Numbered from the stretch's first letter, positions 17,562 through 27,600 are shown. The stretch: DNA of 64,000 nt from an uncultured Roseobacter sp. (GCF_947493125.1 NZ_CANLQB010000006.1:62001-126000); one strand, 5' to 3'. Made by a program: numbers and translations. The notes: generated by a model from the letters alone, not told the origin.

Positions 17562-19076
17562 GTGGTTTCCGTTGCACATTCCGTCGCGTTTCGTGGCGTC
17601 GAAGCTTGTCTGGTGGAAGTGCAGTGCTCGCTTTCCCCCGGCCTGCCCGGTTTCAGTGTGGTTGGCCTGCCGGACAAGGCCGTTTCGGAAGCGAAGGAGC
17701 GTGTTCGCGCGGCGTTGTCCTGCATGGCCATCGCCTTTCCGTCAAAGAAGGTCACGATCAATCTCAGTCCCGCCGACCTGCCGAAAGAGGGCAGCCACTT
17801 CGATCTGCCCATCGCCGTGTCCTTGCTCGCCGCGCTGGAGATCATCCCGAAAGACATCACCCAATCGGTTGTCGCCCTGGGGGAGTTGTCCCTCGATGGC
17901 AAGATCATCCCGGTGAACGGCGCATTGCCCGCGGCCATGACGGCAGCGGCAGAGGGTTACGGGCTGATCTGTCCGGAGGCCTGTGGAAAGGAAGCCGCAT
18001 GGGTCAGTAGTGCGCGGGTGATCGCCGCCAAGACACTGGGCGATGTGGTGCGCCACTTCACGGGTCAAGTGCCGATTGAGCAGGCGATTCCGGGTGAAAT
18101 AGCGACGACTGCAAGGACGAAAGACCTCTCGGAGGTGAAGGGGCAGGAACGAGCCAAGCGCGCTCTCGAAATCGCTGCCGCCGGGCGCCATCATATGATC
18201 ATGATCGGAACTCCAGGGTCCGGGAAGTCGATGTTGGCTCAGCGCTTGCCGGGCGTGTTACCGCCAATGACCGCGATGGAAGCTCTCGAGACCTCGATGA
18301 TCCATTCCGTGGCCGGGCTTCTCGATGAAGGGGGCATCACCCGGGACCGCCCCTTTCGCGATCCGCATCACACGTCCTCCATGGCCGCCATCATCGGCGG
18401 CGGACGTTTGGCCAAGCCGGGTGAGGTGTCGCTGGCGCACAATGGCGTGCTCTTTATGGATGAGTTCCCAGAGTACCAGCGCAATGTCCTGGAGACCTTG
18501 CGGCAGCCCATAGAAACCGGTGAGGTTATGATTTCGCGGGCCAACGCGCATGTCAGATATCCATGCCGGTTCATGCTCGTTGCTGCTGCCAACCCATGTC
18601 GCTGTGGGTATCTTTCGGACCCGGCCCGCGCCTGCGCACGCGTTCCCAAATGCGGAGACGACTATCTGGGCCGCATTTCGGGGCCGCTCATGGATCGGTT
18701 TGATCTCCGGGTCGATGTGCCGCCCGTGGCCTATACAGACCTCGACTTGCCTGCAAACGGAGAGACGTCCGACACCGTTGCCGCCCGGGTGACAGCGGCG
18801 CAGGCGGTGCAACAGCACCGCTTTGAGGACAGGTCCGACATGCGCTGCAATGCCGATGCCGCAGGCGAGGCTTTGGAAGATATCGCCTCCCCGGATGCTG
18901 AGGGACGAGACCTGCTGCTGCGCGCTGCCGAACGATTCAACCTCTCTGCTCGGGGGTATCACCGTGTACTACGCGTCGCCCGGACAATCGCGGATCTGGA
19001 TCATTCCGCGCAGGTCCGCCGTCCGCACATCGCCGAAGCGATCAGCTTTCGTCTGGTCAGCCCGGCCGAAGCCTAG
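17562..19076 (+). CDS. comM: YifB/ComM family Mg-chelatase-like AAA+ ATPase
   Basis: The 504-residue product has three family parts. An N-terminal ChlI-like/Lon-type domain contains [22 protein letters not shown] central AAA+ Mg-chelatase core carries Walker [10 protein letters not shown] near residue 216 and Walker [11 protein letters not shown]-terminal Mg-chelatase subunit domain contains [21 protein letters not shown]. ComM in naturally competent bacteria is a hexameric helicase that promotes branch migration during transformation, so a role in DNA uptake recombination is possible. The GTG at 17562 follows GGAGGGG. Its stop shares the palindrome CTAG with the convergent gshB stop. Confidence 0.93.
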   Translation: MVSVAHSVAFRGVEACLVEVQCSLSPGLPGFSVVGLPDKAVSEAKERVRAALSCMAIAFPSKKVTINLSPADLPKEGSHFDLPIAVSLLAALEIIPKDITQSVVALGELSLDGKIIPVNGALPAAMTAAAEGYGLICPEACGKEAAWVSSARVIAAKTLGDVVRHFTGQVPIEQAIPGEIATTARTKDLSEVKGQERAKRALEIAAAGRHHMIMIGTPGSGKSMLAQRLPGVLPPMTAMEALETSMIHSVAGLLDEGGITRDRPFRDPHHTSSMAAIIGGGRLAKPGEVSLAHNGVLFMDEFPEYQRNVLETLRQPIETGEVMISRANAHVRYPCRFMLVAAANPCRCGYLSDPARACARVPKCGDDYLGRISGPLMDRFDLRVDVPPVAYTDLDLPANGETSDTVAARVTAAQAVQQHRFEDRSDMRCNADAAGEALEDIASPDAEGRDLLLRAAERFNLSARGYHRVLRVARTIADLDHSAQVRRPHIAEAISFRLVSPAEA

Positions 19077-20008
19077 GACAGCCGCGCCTCAATCGCCTCC
19101 CAGATTTTCGCGGCGATATTGACCCCATCAAATCGCTCCAACTCCTGTATGCCGGTTGGAGAGGTTACGTTGATTTCGGTCAGATAGTCACCGATCACGT
19201 CTATGCCGACAAAGATCTGACCCTTCTCCTTCAGCAAAGGTCCGATAGCCGCGCAGATCTCCCGGTCGCGCTCGGTCAAACCGATCTTCTCCGGACGTCC
19301 GCCGACGTGCAGGTTCGACCGCGTCTCACCCGCGGCAGGCACCCTGTTGATCGCGCCGACCGCCTCTCCATCAACGAGGATGACCCGCTTGTCGCCTTTC
19401 GAGACATCCGGCAGGAACTTCTGCACGATCAGAGGCTCGCGCGAAAAGCCGGTGAAGAGCTCGTGCAAAGATGTCAGGTTACGATCATTTGCATCAAGGC
19501 GGAAAACCCCGGCCCCACCGTTCCCGTAGAGCGGTTTGAGAATGATGTCCCCGTGCCTTTCCTTGAACGACTTTATGGTGGCGAGATCTCTCGCGATGCA
19601 GGTCGGCGGCGTCAGGTCAGGAAAGTCCAGGACCAGCAGTTTCTCGGGATAATTCCGCACCCAGAACGGATCATTCACCACCAGCGTCTCCGGGGTCAGA
19701 CGATCCAGCAAATGGGTCGAAGTGATATAGTGCATGTCGAAGGGAGGATCCTGGCGCAGCCATACCACATCGAACTGGGCCAGGTCCACGTCTCTGGCGT
19801 CGCCCAGCTGGGCATGCGCGCCCTGCACCCGCTGAACGCGCAGATCATGGCCCCGCGCCGTGATGCGCCCTTCCTGATACGCCAGGTGATCTGGCGAGTA
19901 GAAAAACAACTCATGACCTCGCGTCTGCGCTTCCTCGGCAAGGCGAAAGGAGCTGTCGGCACTGATGTCCACATCTCCAATCGGGTCCATCTGAAAGGCG
20001 ATTTTCAT
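19073..20008 (-). CDS. gshB: Glutathione synthase
   Basis: GshB ligates gamma-glutamylcysteine and glycine using ATP. The 311-residue product begins [13 protein letters not shown], typical of the family. ATP-grasp features include [16 protein letters not shown] near residue 155 and the metal-binding block [19 protein letters not shown] near residue 272. I chose ATG at 20008, preceded by GAGGAACCGCC, over an in-frame start five codons upstream. It follows yraN and rsmI on the same strand, an order seen in many alphaproteobacteria. Confidence 0.97.
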   Translation of the reverse strand: MKIAFQMDPIGDVDISADSSFRLAEEAQTRGHELFFYSPDHLAYQEGRITARGHDLRVQRVQGAHAQLGDARDVDLAQFDVVWLRQDPPFDMHYITSTHLLDRLTPETLVVNDPFWVRNYPEKLLVLDFPDLTPPTCIARDLATIKSFKERHGDIILKPLYGNGGAGVFRLDANDRNLTSLHELFTGFSREPLIVQKFLPDVSKGDKRVILVDGEAVGAINRVPAAGETRSNLHVGGRPEKIGLTERDREICAAIGPLLKEKGQIFVGIDVIGDYLTEINVTSPTGIQELERFDGVNIAAKIWEAIEARLS

Positions 20009-20082
20009 GGCGGTTCCTCGCATTTACCGCCCTTACATGGCGCAGCCGCCCGGAAGGTGCAATGGCTCGTGCGAGCCGACGC

Positions 20083-20463
20083 TCACCCTTCTCCAAACGC
20101 GTTTTCGATGATCTTGACGGCTCCGGTTGCACCCATCAACGCCACATCAAACCGCGCCTCGGTCAGCGCGCCGTTTGGCAACTGTCCCAGATATTCGGAC
20201 GCCGATACGCAGATGCGATCCATTTGCGCGCGGTTGAGCCGAAGCGCAGCGGCCTCAAGACTTCGGCTTTTCTTCACCTCGACGAAGATCACACGCTCGG
20301 CATCTTGCACGATCAGATCAATCTCGCCACCGACGCCGCGCCAGCGTTCGGCAACCACCTCATATCCCAGTTCGCCGTAGTGTCGGGCAACGGCGTTTTC
20401 GGCGGCGCGACCTGCGTGATAGGACACGGCGCCCCGTTGGCTCTGCTGCCCGCGTGCCGTCAT
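20083..20463 (-). CDS. yraN: YraN family (UPF0102) endonuclease-like protein
   Basis: This small 126-residue protein has a Holliday-junction-resolvase-like nuclease fold. The blocks GYEVVAERWRGVGGEIDLIVQD and VIFVEVKKS supply the acidic residues and lysine of the E-D-ExK pattern. The biochemical function of YraN is not established. The ATG at 20463 lies one base after the rsmI stop (20465), so the two are translationally linked. The 29 additional residues upstream of this start would overlap rsmI deeply and were not included. Confidence 0.9.
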   Translation of the reverse strand: MTARGQQSQRGAVSYHAGRAAENAVARHYGELGYEVVAERWRGVGGEIDLIVQDAERVIFVEVKKSRSLEAAALRLNRAQMDRICVSASEYLGQLPNGALTEARFDVALMGATGAVKIIENAFGEG

Positions 20464-20464
20464 T

Positions 20465-21325
20465 TCAGCCCTCCTTCGTAAGTGCCAGAGCCTGCTGGTA
20501 GACCTGACGCCGCGGCAGATTGTAAGCCTTGGCCACCATATCGACCGCATCTCGCATCGTCATCTGTCGCAGTGCCTGTTCCAATGCCTGCTGTACGGTA
20601 TCTTGGCTAACGGATGCTGAACGCCCCCGGTCGATCAAGACGACAAGTTCGCCTTTCACGGTCGTTCCCGCATATGTTCTGCTCAAGGTCTCCAGGGTGC
20701 CGCGCTGTATGTCTTCGAACTTCTTTGTCAGTTCTCGACAGACCGCCGCCAACCGTTCCGTCCCGAGGATATCACTCGCATCAGACAGCATCGCGGCGAG
20801 GCGTTTTGGAGATTCGTAGAAAACCAGTGTTCCCGGCACCTCCCGAACGGCCTCGAGCGCCGACCGGCGCGCAGATTTGGCGTTGGGCAGAAAGCCCGCA
20901 AAGTAAAAGGCATCCGTCGGCAAGCCGCCCAGAACCAGCGCGGTCAGGATCGCGGACGGCCCGGGCGCACAGGTCTGCATCACACCCGCCTCCGGGGCAG
21001 CAGAACTCAACTCAAAGCCGGGGTCAGCGATCAGTGGCATCCCGGCTTCGGAGGCATAGGCCACGGATTTGCCCGCTTGCACGTCGCTGAGGAGCCGAGC
21101 AATCACCGACCCTTTGCTGTGATCGTGCAGCGCAACCAGCGGGCGGCGGGAGACAGGAACGCCATGAATGTCCATCAGGCGCCGCAGGCTGCGTGTATCC
21201 TCTGCCGCCAAGACGTCCGCGGAGGCCAGTACATCGAGGGCGCGCAAGGTGATATCGCGCGCCGTTCCAATCGGCACACCCACAAAGTAAAGGCCTGCGT
21301 CCAAGGCTACCTTTTGGAAATTCAA
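20465..21325 (-). CDS. rsmI: 16S rRNA (cytidine-1402-2'-O)-methyltransferase
   Basis: RsmI 2'-O-methylates C1402 of 16S rRNA in the ribosomal decoding centre using S-adenosylmethionine. The 286-residue product shows the tetrapyrrole-methylase fold motifs GLYFVGVPIG near residue 11, AAEDTRSLRRL, SEAGMPLIADPG and CAPGPSAILTAL. The best start is TTG at 21325: no upstream ATG is in frame before a stop, and the next internal Met would delete the first motif. It is divergent from the LpoA-like gene and followed immediately by yraN. Confidence 0.93.
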   Translation of the reverse strand: MNFQKVALDAGLYFVGVPIGTARDITLRALDVLASADVLAAEDTRSLRRLMDIHGVPVSRRPLVALHDHSKGSVIARLLSDVQAGKSVAYASEAGMPLIADPGFELSSAAPEAGVMQTCAPGPSAILTALVLGGLPTDAFYFAGFLPNAKSARRSALEAVREVPGTLVFYESPKRLAAMLSDASDILGTERLAAVCRELTKKFEDIQRGTLETLSRTYAGTTVKGELVVLIDRGRSASVSQDTVQQALEQALRQMTMRDAVDMVAKAYNLPRRQVYQQALALTKEG

Positions 21326-21407
21326 CGCTGGACCCGCCTTTCGTGACGTCTATGATTGCGACGAGCGCGCATCTGCGCCTGAATTCTGACTGCTGGAGTA
21401 TCCGCAT

Positions 21408-22589
21408 ATGTTCGCCGTTTTCCCATCCGCCCGCAAGGTCGCGCGTCTGATTGCCCTGCCGTTGGTCGCACTCGCTCTGGCCGCCTGCGACACGCTACCA
21501 GGAGCGGGATTTGGCAGCGGCCCCGGCATCGACACCGGCGAGGCTGTCCCTGTCGCGCTGCTGGTGCCCAGCGGCTCTGGTCAGACCACGGACGAGATTT
21601 TGGCACAAAGCCTTGAAAACGCGGCACGCTTGGCAATTCGGGATCTCAACGGCGCGCGGGTCGACTTGCGGGTTTACCAGACCGGAGGGGATGCAGGCGT
21701 GGCAGCGGCACGAGCCCAGCAGGCTGTGGACGAAGGGGCGAAAATCATTCTCGGACCGGTTTATGCGGCCTCAGCCAATGCAGTCGGCAACGCAGTGGCC
21801 GCGGACAACATCACGGTGCTCTCGTTTTCGAATAACGCTGCCATCGCCGGTGGCAACGTCTTTGTACTGGGTCAAACCTTCCAGAATACAGCGGACCGCA
21901 TGGTCAGCTATGCCAGAAGTCAGGGCAAATCCCGGTTTGTGATCGTGCATGCGCAGGATTCTGCTGGCACGCAAGGGCGCAGCGCAATCAACAACGCGGT
22001 GAACGCTCAAGGCGGGTCAGTCGTTGGCACGGTCAGCTACGCACTGTCGCAGCAGGATGTGATTGCCTCAATTCCGCAAATCAAATCCGCGGTAGAGGGC
22101 AACGCGGCGGATGCACTGTTCATGACCACGGATACGGCCAGCGCCCTTCCTCTGCTGTCTCAGCTTCTGCCGGAGGCGGGTATCACCTCTGAAACCGCGC
22201 AGTTCATGGGTCTCACACGGTGGGACATTCCGCCGCAAACGCTCAGCTTGCCCGGGGTTCAGGGCGGTTGGTTCGCCGGACCGGATCCGGCTGCCTCTGC
22301 GACCTTCAGTGCCCAGTATCAAAACGCCTACGGCAGCCTGCCGCATCCCATTGGCGGGCTGGCATTTGACGGAATCGCCGCCATCGGCGCTCTCGTCAGT
22401 CAGGGAAACCCGGATGCGCTGACCGCCGCTGCACTGACACAAGGGGCGGGCTTCCGCGGAGCGAGCGGTATCTTCCGGCTGCGTCCCGATGGCACCAATG
22501 AACGTGGCCTCGCCGTCGCGACGATAAATGCCTCCCAGGTCACAATCCTCAGCCCGGCGCCCCAGTCGTTCGGCGGTGCAGGTTTCTAG
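21408..22589 (+). CDS. LpoA-like penicillin-binding protein activator lipoprotein
   Basis: The 393-residue product has a lipoprotein signal (LALAAC, cysteine near residue 27) and then a periplasmic-binding-protein type I fold. Segments such as VALLVPSGSG, IILGPVYAASANAV and NITVLSFSNN are typical of the family that includes the C-terminal half of E. coli LpoA, the outer-membrane activator of PBP1A. It lacks the N-terminal TPR half of LpoA. Its divergence from rsmI-yraN mirrors the E. coli rsmI/lpoA/yraN neighbourhood, which supports the assignment. It is followed nine bases later by glnD. Confidence 0.82.
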   Translation: MFAVFPSARKVARLIALPLVALALAACDTLPGAGFGSGPGIDTGEAVPVALLVPSGSGQTTDEILAQSLENAARLAIRDLNGARVDLRVYQTGGDAGVAAARAQQAVDEGAKIILGPVYAASANAVGNAVAADNITVLSFSNNAAIAGGNVFVLGQTFQNTADRMVSYARSQGKSRFVIVHAQDSAGTQGRSAINNAVNAQGGSVVGTVSYALSQQDVIASIPQIKSAVEGNAADALFMTTDTASALPLLSQLLPEAGITSETAQFMGLTRWDIPPQTLSLPGVQGGWFAGPDPAASATFSAQYQNAYGSLPHPIGGLAFDGIAAIGALVSQGNPDALTAAALTQGAGFRGASGIFRLRPDGTNERGLAVATINASQVTILSPAPQSFGGAGF

Positions 22590-22598
22590 GGCAACACA

Positions 22599-25376
22599 AT
22601 GTCCCTGACGGCACAGCAGGTCGACGCCGCACCTGCAGCGGACTTGATTTGCGCAGCGGAGTTGATCTTTGACAACGCCGGCTTCGAACGAGACCTCAGT
22701 CGCGCCCTGCAAGAGACACCCTCGGCCAGCGAGATACGCGCCACGGCGGTGCGCCTCTTGAAAGACCAGCAGCGGGCCGGGCGGGAGGAGATCGCCCGAG
22801 CCTTCGCGGCCGCACCCTTCGCTGCACGACCGATGACACGGTCCTATACCTACCTGACGGATCAATTGGTCACCGCCGCCCTTCATGTGGCACGGGACAT
22901 TCTGCATCCCAAGCCCAACCCGACGTCGAGCGAACACCTGTCGGTCATCGCTGTAGGCGGCTACGGACGGGGAGAGATGGCGCCGTTTTCCGACGTGGAC
23001 CTGCTGTTCCTCACACCTTACAAGATCACCGCCTGGGCGGAGAGCGTCATCGAATCCATGCTCTACATCCTGTGGGATCTGAAACTGAAGGTCGGCCACG
23101 CCAGCCGCACGATCAAGGAATGCCTGCGCCTGGGTGCCGAGGACTTCACGATCCGGACGGCCTTGCTGGAGCAGCGCCACCTCGCGGGCGACACCGATCT
23201 GGCCGCCACCCTGGCCAAACGCCTGCGCAGCGATCTGTTTTCCGGCTCAGAGCGCGCCTTTGTCGAAGCGAAACTGGCCGAGCGCGAAACACGGCATCGC
23301 AAGCAGGGTCAGCGCTACGTCGTCGAACCGAACGTGAAAGAGGGCAAAGGCGGGTTGCGGGATCTGCAGTCACTCTACTGGATTGCAAAATACGTGCACA
23401 ACGTCGGTGACGCGGCAGACCTTGTTCCCATCGGTGTTTTCACGGAGGACGAATTCCAGGGATTTGCCGCAGCCGAAGATTTCCTTTGGGCTGTGCGCGG
23501 TCATCTGCACCTTGAGAACCGGCGCGCCTCCGAACAGCTGACGTTCGACATGCAGGTCCAGGTGGCCGACGCGATGGGCTACGAGGACACGAAGGGGCGC
23601 CGCGCAGTCGAAGTGTTCATGCAGGATTACTTTTTGCATGCAACAGAAGTCGGCGATCTGACACGTATCTTCCTGACTAAACTGGAAGCCGACCACGTGA
23701 AGGCCGAACCTATCCTGGAGCGAATCTTTCGCCGGCGTCCGAAGGTGAAGAAAGGCTATCAAGTCGTCAACAACCGTATTGCGATTGAAGACGATGCGAG
23801 CTTTCTCTCGGACAAGCTGAACCTGCTGCGTCTCTTCGAGGAAGCCCTGCGCACCGGCATGCTGATCCACCCCGATGCAATGCGGCTGATCAAATCCAAC
23901 CTGCATTTGATCGACGATGAGGTGCGCAACGCGCCCGAATCGCAGCGCATCTTCTTCGATCTTCTGCTCAAACACGGCAACCCGGAGCGCGCGTTGCGGC
24001 GGATGAACGAGCTTGGCGTGCTCTCCGCTTTCGTACCGGAGTTCGAGCCCATCGTCGCGATGATGCAGTTCAACATGTATCACAGCTACACGGTCGATGA
24101 GCACATCATTCAGTGCATCAAGCACCTCGCTCAGATTGAAAAGGGTGAGCTTGAAGAGGATCTACCCGTCGCCTCCTCGATCCTGAAGAAGGGTGTGGAC
24201 CGCAAGGTCCTCTACACCGCTCTGCTCATCCACGATATCGGCAAGGGGCGGCCGGAAGATCATTCGATCCTCGGAGCGCAGATGGCGCGGAAGATTGCGC
24301 CGCGGCTCGGGCTCAACAAGACCGATACGGACACCGTGGAGTGGCTTGTGCGCTATCACCTGCTGATGTCGGACATGGCCCAGAAGCGCGACATCGCCGA
24401 CCCGCGCACGGTGCGCGATTTCGCCAAGGCGGTGCAGACGGTCAAGCGGCTGGATCTGCTCTGTGTCCTGACGGTCTGCGATATCCGAGGGGTTGGCCCG
24501 GACACCTGGAACAACTGGAAGGCGGTGCTGATCCGTGCGCTTTATCGCCAGACCAAACGGGCTCTGGAGACAGGGCTTGAAGACCTCAACCGCGAAAACC
24601 GGGGCGCGGAGGCCAAGCGGGCGTTGCGGGCCGCACTGCACGACTGGCCGCGCAAGGATCTGCAGCGGGAAACCGCGCGCCACTACGCGCCGTATTGGCA
24701 AGCCCTGCATGTGACTGCGCATGTCACCTTCGCCAAGATGCTGCGTGACGTGCAGGATGATGAAATACTCATTGACCTGCACCCGGACGAAGAACGTGAT
24801 GCGACCCGCGCTTGCTTTGTCATGGCCGATCATCCGGGCATCTTTGCGCGCCTGGCGGGCGCTCTCGCACTGGTGGGAGCAAATATCGTCGACGCGCGCA
24901 GCTACACCACGAAGGACGGCATGGTCACGGATGCCTATTGGATCCAGGACGCGGACGGAAACCCCTATGACGCGGCACGTTTGCCGCGCCTGCGCCAGAT
25001 GATAGAAAAGACCCTGCGCGGCGAAGTGGTGGCCCGCGAGGCGCTGAAAGACCGTGACAAGGTCAAGAAGCGCGAGCGGGCCTTCAAGGTGCCCACCCAT
25101 ATCACCTTCGACAATGAGGGCTCGGAGATCTACACGATCATCGAGGTAGATACGCGTGACCGACCGGGTCTGCTGTATGATCTGGCCCGCACGCTCGCCG
25201 CATCCAATGTCTACATCGCCAATGCGGTGATTGCGACCTACGGGGAGCAGGTGGTCGACACCTTCTATGTCAAGGACATGTTCGGCCTGAAGTACTATGC
25301 CGAAAGCAAGCAGCGCACGCTTGAGAAGAAACTGCGTCAGGCCATCGATGAAGGCGTCGAAAGGGCCAGGGAGTGA
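22599..25376 (+). CDS. glnD: [Protein-PII] uridylyltransferase/uridylyl-removing enzyme
   Basis: GlnD senses glutamine and adds or removes UMP on PII proteins, setting nitrogen-assimilation activity. The 925-residue product has the nucleotidyltransferase motif GGYGRGEMAPFSDVDLL near residue 120, a GlnD linker domain, and an HD hydrolase domain with LLIHDIGKG near residue 542. Two C-terminal ACT domains, around residues 740 and 850 (the second includes DTRDRPGLLYDLARTLA), complete it. The length is normal. The stop overlaps the murJ GTG start (GTGA), so murJ translation is coupled to it. Confidence 0.97.
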   Translation: MSLTAQQVDAAPAADLICAAELIFDNAGFERDLSRALQETPSASEIRATAVRLLKDQQRAGREEIARAFAAAPFAARPMTRSYTYLTDQLVTAALHVARDILHPKPNPTSSEHLSVIAVGGYGRGEMAPFSDVDLLFLTPYKITAWAESVIESMLYILWDLKLKVGHASRTIKECLRLGAEDFTIRTALLEQRHLAGDTDLAATLAKRLRSDLFSGSERAFVEAKLAERETRHRKQGQRYVVEPNVKEGKGGLRDLQSLYWIAKYVHNVGDAADLVPIGVFTEDEFQGFAAAEDFLWAVRGHLHLENRRASEQLTFDMQVQVADAMGYEDTKGRRAVEVFMQDYFLHATEVGDLTRIFLTKLEADHVKAEPILERIFRRRPKVKKGYQVVNNRIAIEDDASFLSDKLNLLRLFEEALRTGMLIHPDAMRLIKSNLHLIDDEVRNAPESQRIFFDLLLKHGNPERALRRMNELGVLSAFVPEFEPIVAMMQFNMYHSYTVDEHIIQCIKHLAQIEKGELEEDLPVASSILKKGVDRKVLYTALLIHDIGKGRPEDHSILGAQMARKIAPRLGLNKTDTDTVEWLVRYHLLMSDMAQKRDIADPRTVRDFAKAVQTVKRLDLLCVLTVCDIRGVGPDTWNNWKAVLIRALYRQTKRALETGLEDLNRENRGAEAKRALRAALHDWPRKDLQRETARHYAPYWQALHVTAHVTFAKMLRDVQDDEILIDLHPDEERDATRACFVMADHPGIFARLAGALALVGANIVDARSYTTKDGMVTDAYWIQDADGNPYDAARLPRLRQMIEKTLRGEVVAREALKDRDKVKKRERAFKVPTHITFDNEGSEIYTIIEVDTRDRPGLLYDLARTLAASNVYIANAVIATYGEQVVDTFYVKDMFGLKYYAESKQRTLEKKLRQAIDEGVERARE

Positions 25377-26917
25377 GGCCCATCCGCCTGATGTCCGGGT
25401 TCTTCACTGTTGGCGGCTGGACGTTGATGAGCCGTGTTCTCGGGTTCATCCGTGATGCGATGATTCTGGCGTATCTCGGCACCGGCCCGCTCTATCAGGC
25501 CTATGTGGTGGCTTTTCGCCTGCCCAACATGTTCCGCCGGTTCTTTGCGGAAGGCGCGTTTAACATGGCCTTTGTGCCGATGTTCTCCAAACGGCTGGAG
25601 GGCAAACAGGACCCGGATGGCTTTGCCTCCGACGCCTTCGCCGGTCTTGCGTCGATCCTGATCGCTTTGACCGTCGTGGCGCTGGCAGTGATGCCCTGGC
25701 TGATCTATGGGCTTGCATCGGGGTTTGCCGGGCAGGAACAGTTCGATCTATCCGTGGAATTCGGTCGGATCGCTTTCCCCTATATTCTCTTCATCTCGCT
25801 GGCCGCTCTACTGTCGGGCATGCTGAATGCGGCGGGGCGGTTTGCGGCGGCGGCGGCGGCTCCGGTTCTGCTGAACGTGCTATTGATTGGCGCCATGGCG
25901 ACTGCCGCCTGGCTTGGTGGAGATATCGCACGCGCCTTGATCTGGGCCATACCGGTCGCGGGTGTCCTGCAATTCGCGCTGCTCTGGTTTTCTGCGAAGC
26001 GCGCCGGCTTCAAGATCAAACTCAAACGCCCGCAGCTCACACCGGATATGCGCCGGCTCGTCAAGATCGCCATCCCCGCGGCACTTGCGGGAGGTGTCGT
26101 ACAGATCAATCTGCTGGTGGGCCAGCAGGTCGCGAGCTATTTCGACAAGGCGGTGGGCTGGCTTTTCGCCGCGGATCGCCTCTATCAGTTGCCGTTGGGC
26201 GTTGTCGGGATAGCGGTTGGTGTCGTTCTGCTGCCGGATCTCTCGCGGCGGCTGCAGGCACGAGACGACGCCGGTGCAAAAACAGCGCTGAGCCGAGCCG
26301 CTGAGATCTCTCTTGCACTGACGATTCCATCCGCAGTCGCACTTGTCGTGATCCCCTTCCCGCTGGTCTCCGTGTTGTTTGAACGCGGCGCAGCCACTGT
26401 TGATGATACGGCGGCCATCGCGGTCGCCGTCGCGATCTATGGGCTCGGGCTGCCCGCCTTTGTGATCCAGAAGATCCTGCAACCGGTTTTCTTCGCACGA
26501 GAAGACACCCGCAGGCCGTTTCACTATGCGGTGGTGTCCATGGTCGCCAATGCAGCCCTTGCGATTGGGCTGGCCCCAGTTGTGGGCTGGATTGCGCCTG
26601 CCATCGCCACGACCGTCGCGGCCTGGCTGATGGTGGCACTGCTGCGCGCGGGCGCAAAGAGCTACGGCGATGTCGCGCGCTTCGACGCCCGGTTCCAAGG
26701 GCGCATCTGGCGGATGGTGCTTGCCTCGGCGATCATGGGGGGTGCGCTCTGGTTCGGTACCGTGTTGCTGAGCCCCTTCCTCGGCATGCCGTGGATCCGG
26801 GCCTTTGCGCTTGCGGTGCTGATCATGATCGGAATGGCGACCTACTTCGGTGTCGCGCATCTGATCGGCGCCATTCGGATGGGCGAGGTCCGGCGGGCGC
26901 TGAGACGGTCTCCCTAG
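25373..26917 (+). CDS. murJ: Lipid II flippase MurJ
   Basis: MurJ is an integral membrane MOP-family protein that flips lipid-linked peptidoglycan precursor across the inner membrane. The 514-residue product has about 14 hydrophobic segments. It shows MurJ hallmarks: SRVLGFIRDAMILAYLG at the N-terminus (the conserved arginine of helix 1), LPNMFRRFFAEGAFNMAFVP near residue 45, and LYQLPLGVVGIAVGVVLLPDLSR in the middle. The start is GTG at 25373, overlapping the glnD stop. Its 3' end overlaps the convergent rhomboid-like gene by four bases. Confidence 0.96.
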   Translation: MRPIRLMSGFFTVGGWTLMSRVLGFIRDAMILAYLGTGPLYQAYVVAFRLPNMFRRFFAEGAFNMAFVPMFSKRLEGKQDPDGFASDAFAGLASILIALTVVALAVMPWLIYGLASGFAGQEQFDLSVEFGRIAFPYILFISLAALLSGMLNAAGRFAAAAAAPVLLNVLLIGAMATAAWLGGDIARALIWAIPVAGVLQFALLWFSAKRAGFKIKLKRPQLTPDMRRLVKIAIPAALAGGVVQINLLVGQQVASYFDKAVGWLFAADRLYQLPLGVVGIAVGVVLLPDLSRRLQARDDAGAKTALSRAAEISLALTIPSAVALVVIPFPLVSVLFERGAATVDDTAAIAVAVAIYGLGLPAFVIQKILQPVFFAREDTRRPFHYAVVSMVANAALAIGLAPVVGWIAPAIATTVAAWLMVALLRAGAKSYGDVARFDARFQGRIWRMVLASAIMGGALWFGTVLLSPFLGMPWIRAFALAVLIMIGMATYFGVAHLIGAIRMGEVRRALRRSP

Positions 26918-27600
26918 TCGCGTCTGAGTGCGGACAGAAGCCGCGCCATCCCGCCCGGGACCAATGCCGCAGACGCCCCGAACCCGAAGAAAAACGCAGC
27001 CAGATCCGCAACCCACCCGTTGCCAACATCAAAGAAAATGCCCCAGATCAGCTGCAAGCCCATCAGGATGGCGATCAGACTGAATGCACGCAGCTGCTCC
27101 TCGCCGCGTGCAGCAAGGCTTTGCCACATGACGAAAGAATAGCCGCCGATGAGCCCATAGACCGCCGGGAAACCCCCGATGAGCCAATTCGGATCGTTGA
27201 GCAGCGCACCGTAGACCAGCGCGCCAAACACGGCGCCGCCAAAGAACAACACCAGCACCGCTAGCTGCCCCATGGTCTCTCCAACCAGCTTGCCCAAGGC
27301 CAAAAGCAGTACCGCGGCAAAGAGCGCAGACGTAAAGCCGGCATGCACAAAAGAGTAGGTCAGAAAGCGCAACAGATGTTCGGGCAGCCAGCGCCCGTTA
27401 CTGACCATCCAATCAAAGATATCCCCCGAAAAGGCATAGCTCTGCACAGATGCCAGCCGCCAGCCCACCGCCTCATTGCCGCCGATCAGGCCCCGCGCAC
27501 CAAGGCTGAACACCGCCTCCGGGATGGCGATCGCCAGAAACAGGATCACCACAACGGGCGGCAGCGGGTTCACCGGTGAGGGGTCGTGATGGTCGCTCAT
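26914..27600 (-). CDS. Rhomboid-family membrane protein, catalytically dead
   Basis: The 228-residue product has the six-helix hydrophobic profile of a rhomboid. An active enzyme would have a GxSG serine motif in helix 4 and a histidine in helix 6. Here helix 4 reads [13 protein letters not shown], with Phe144 at the serine position. Helix 6 reads [11 protein letters not shown], with Asp199 at the histidine position. In the helix 2 HxxxxH motif, only the first histidine (His86) remains. It should therefore be a pseudoprotease that may bind membrane proteins. The start at 27600 (MSDHHDPSP) replaces a longer frame lacking support. It is divergent from trpS. Confidence 0.83.
   Translation of the reverse strand: MSDHHDPSPVNPLPPVVVILFLAIAIPEAVFSLGARGLIGGNEAVGWRLASVQSYAFSGDIFDWMVSNGRWLPEHLLRFLTYSFVHAGFTSALFAAVLLLALGKLVGETMGQLAVLVLFFGGAVFGALVYGALLNDPNWLIGGFPAVYGLIGGYSFVMWQSLAARGEEQLRAFSLIAILMGLQLIWGIFFDVGNGWVADLAAFFFGFGASAALVPGGMARLLSALRRD

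Noticed and set aside
25845-25862. GCG/GGC trinucleotide run in murJ
   Set aside because: It encodes a short alanine stretch within a membrane helix. This is coding bias, not a functional repeat.
25880-27016. 378-codon frame antisense to murJ
   Set aside because: It spans the 3' ends of two well-supported genes and has shadow composition only.
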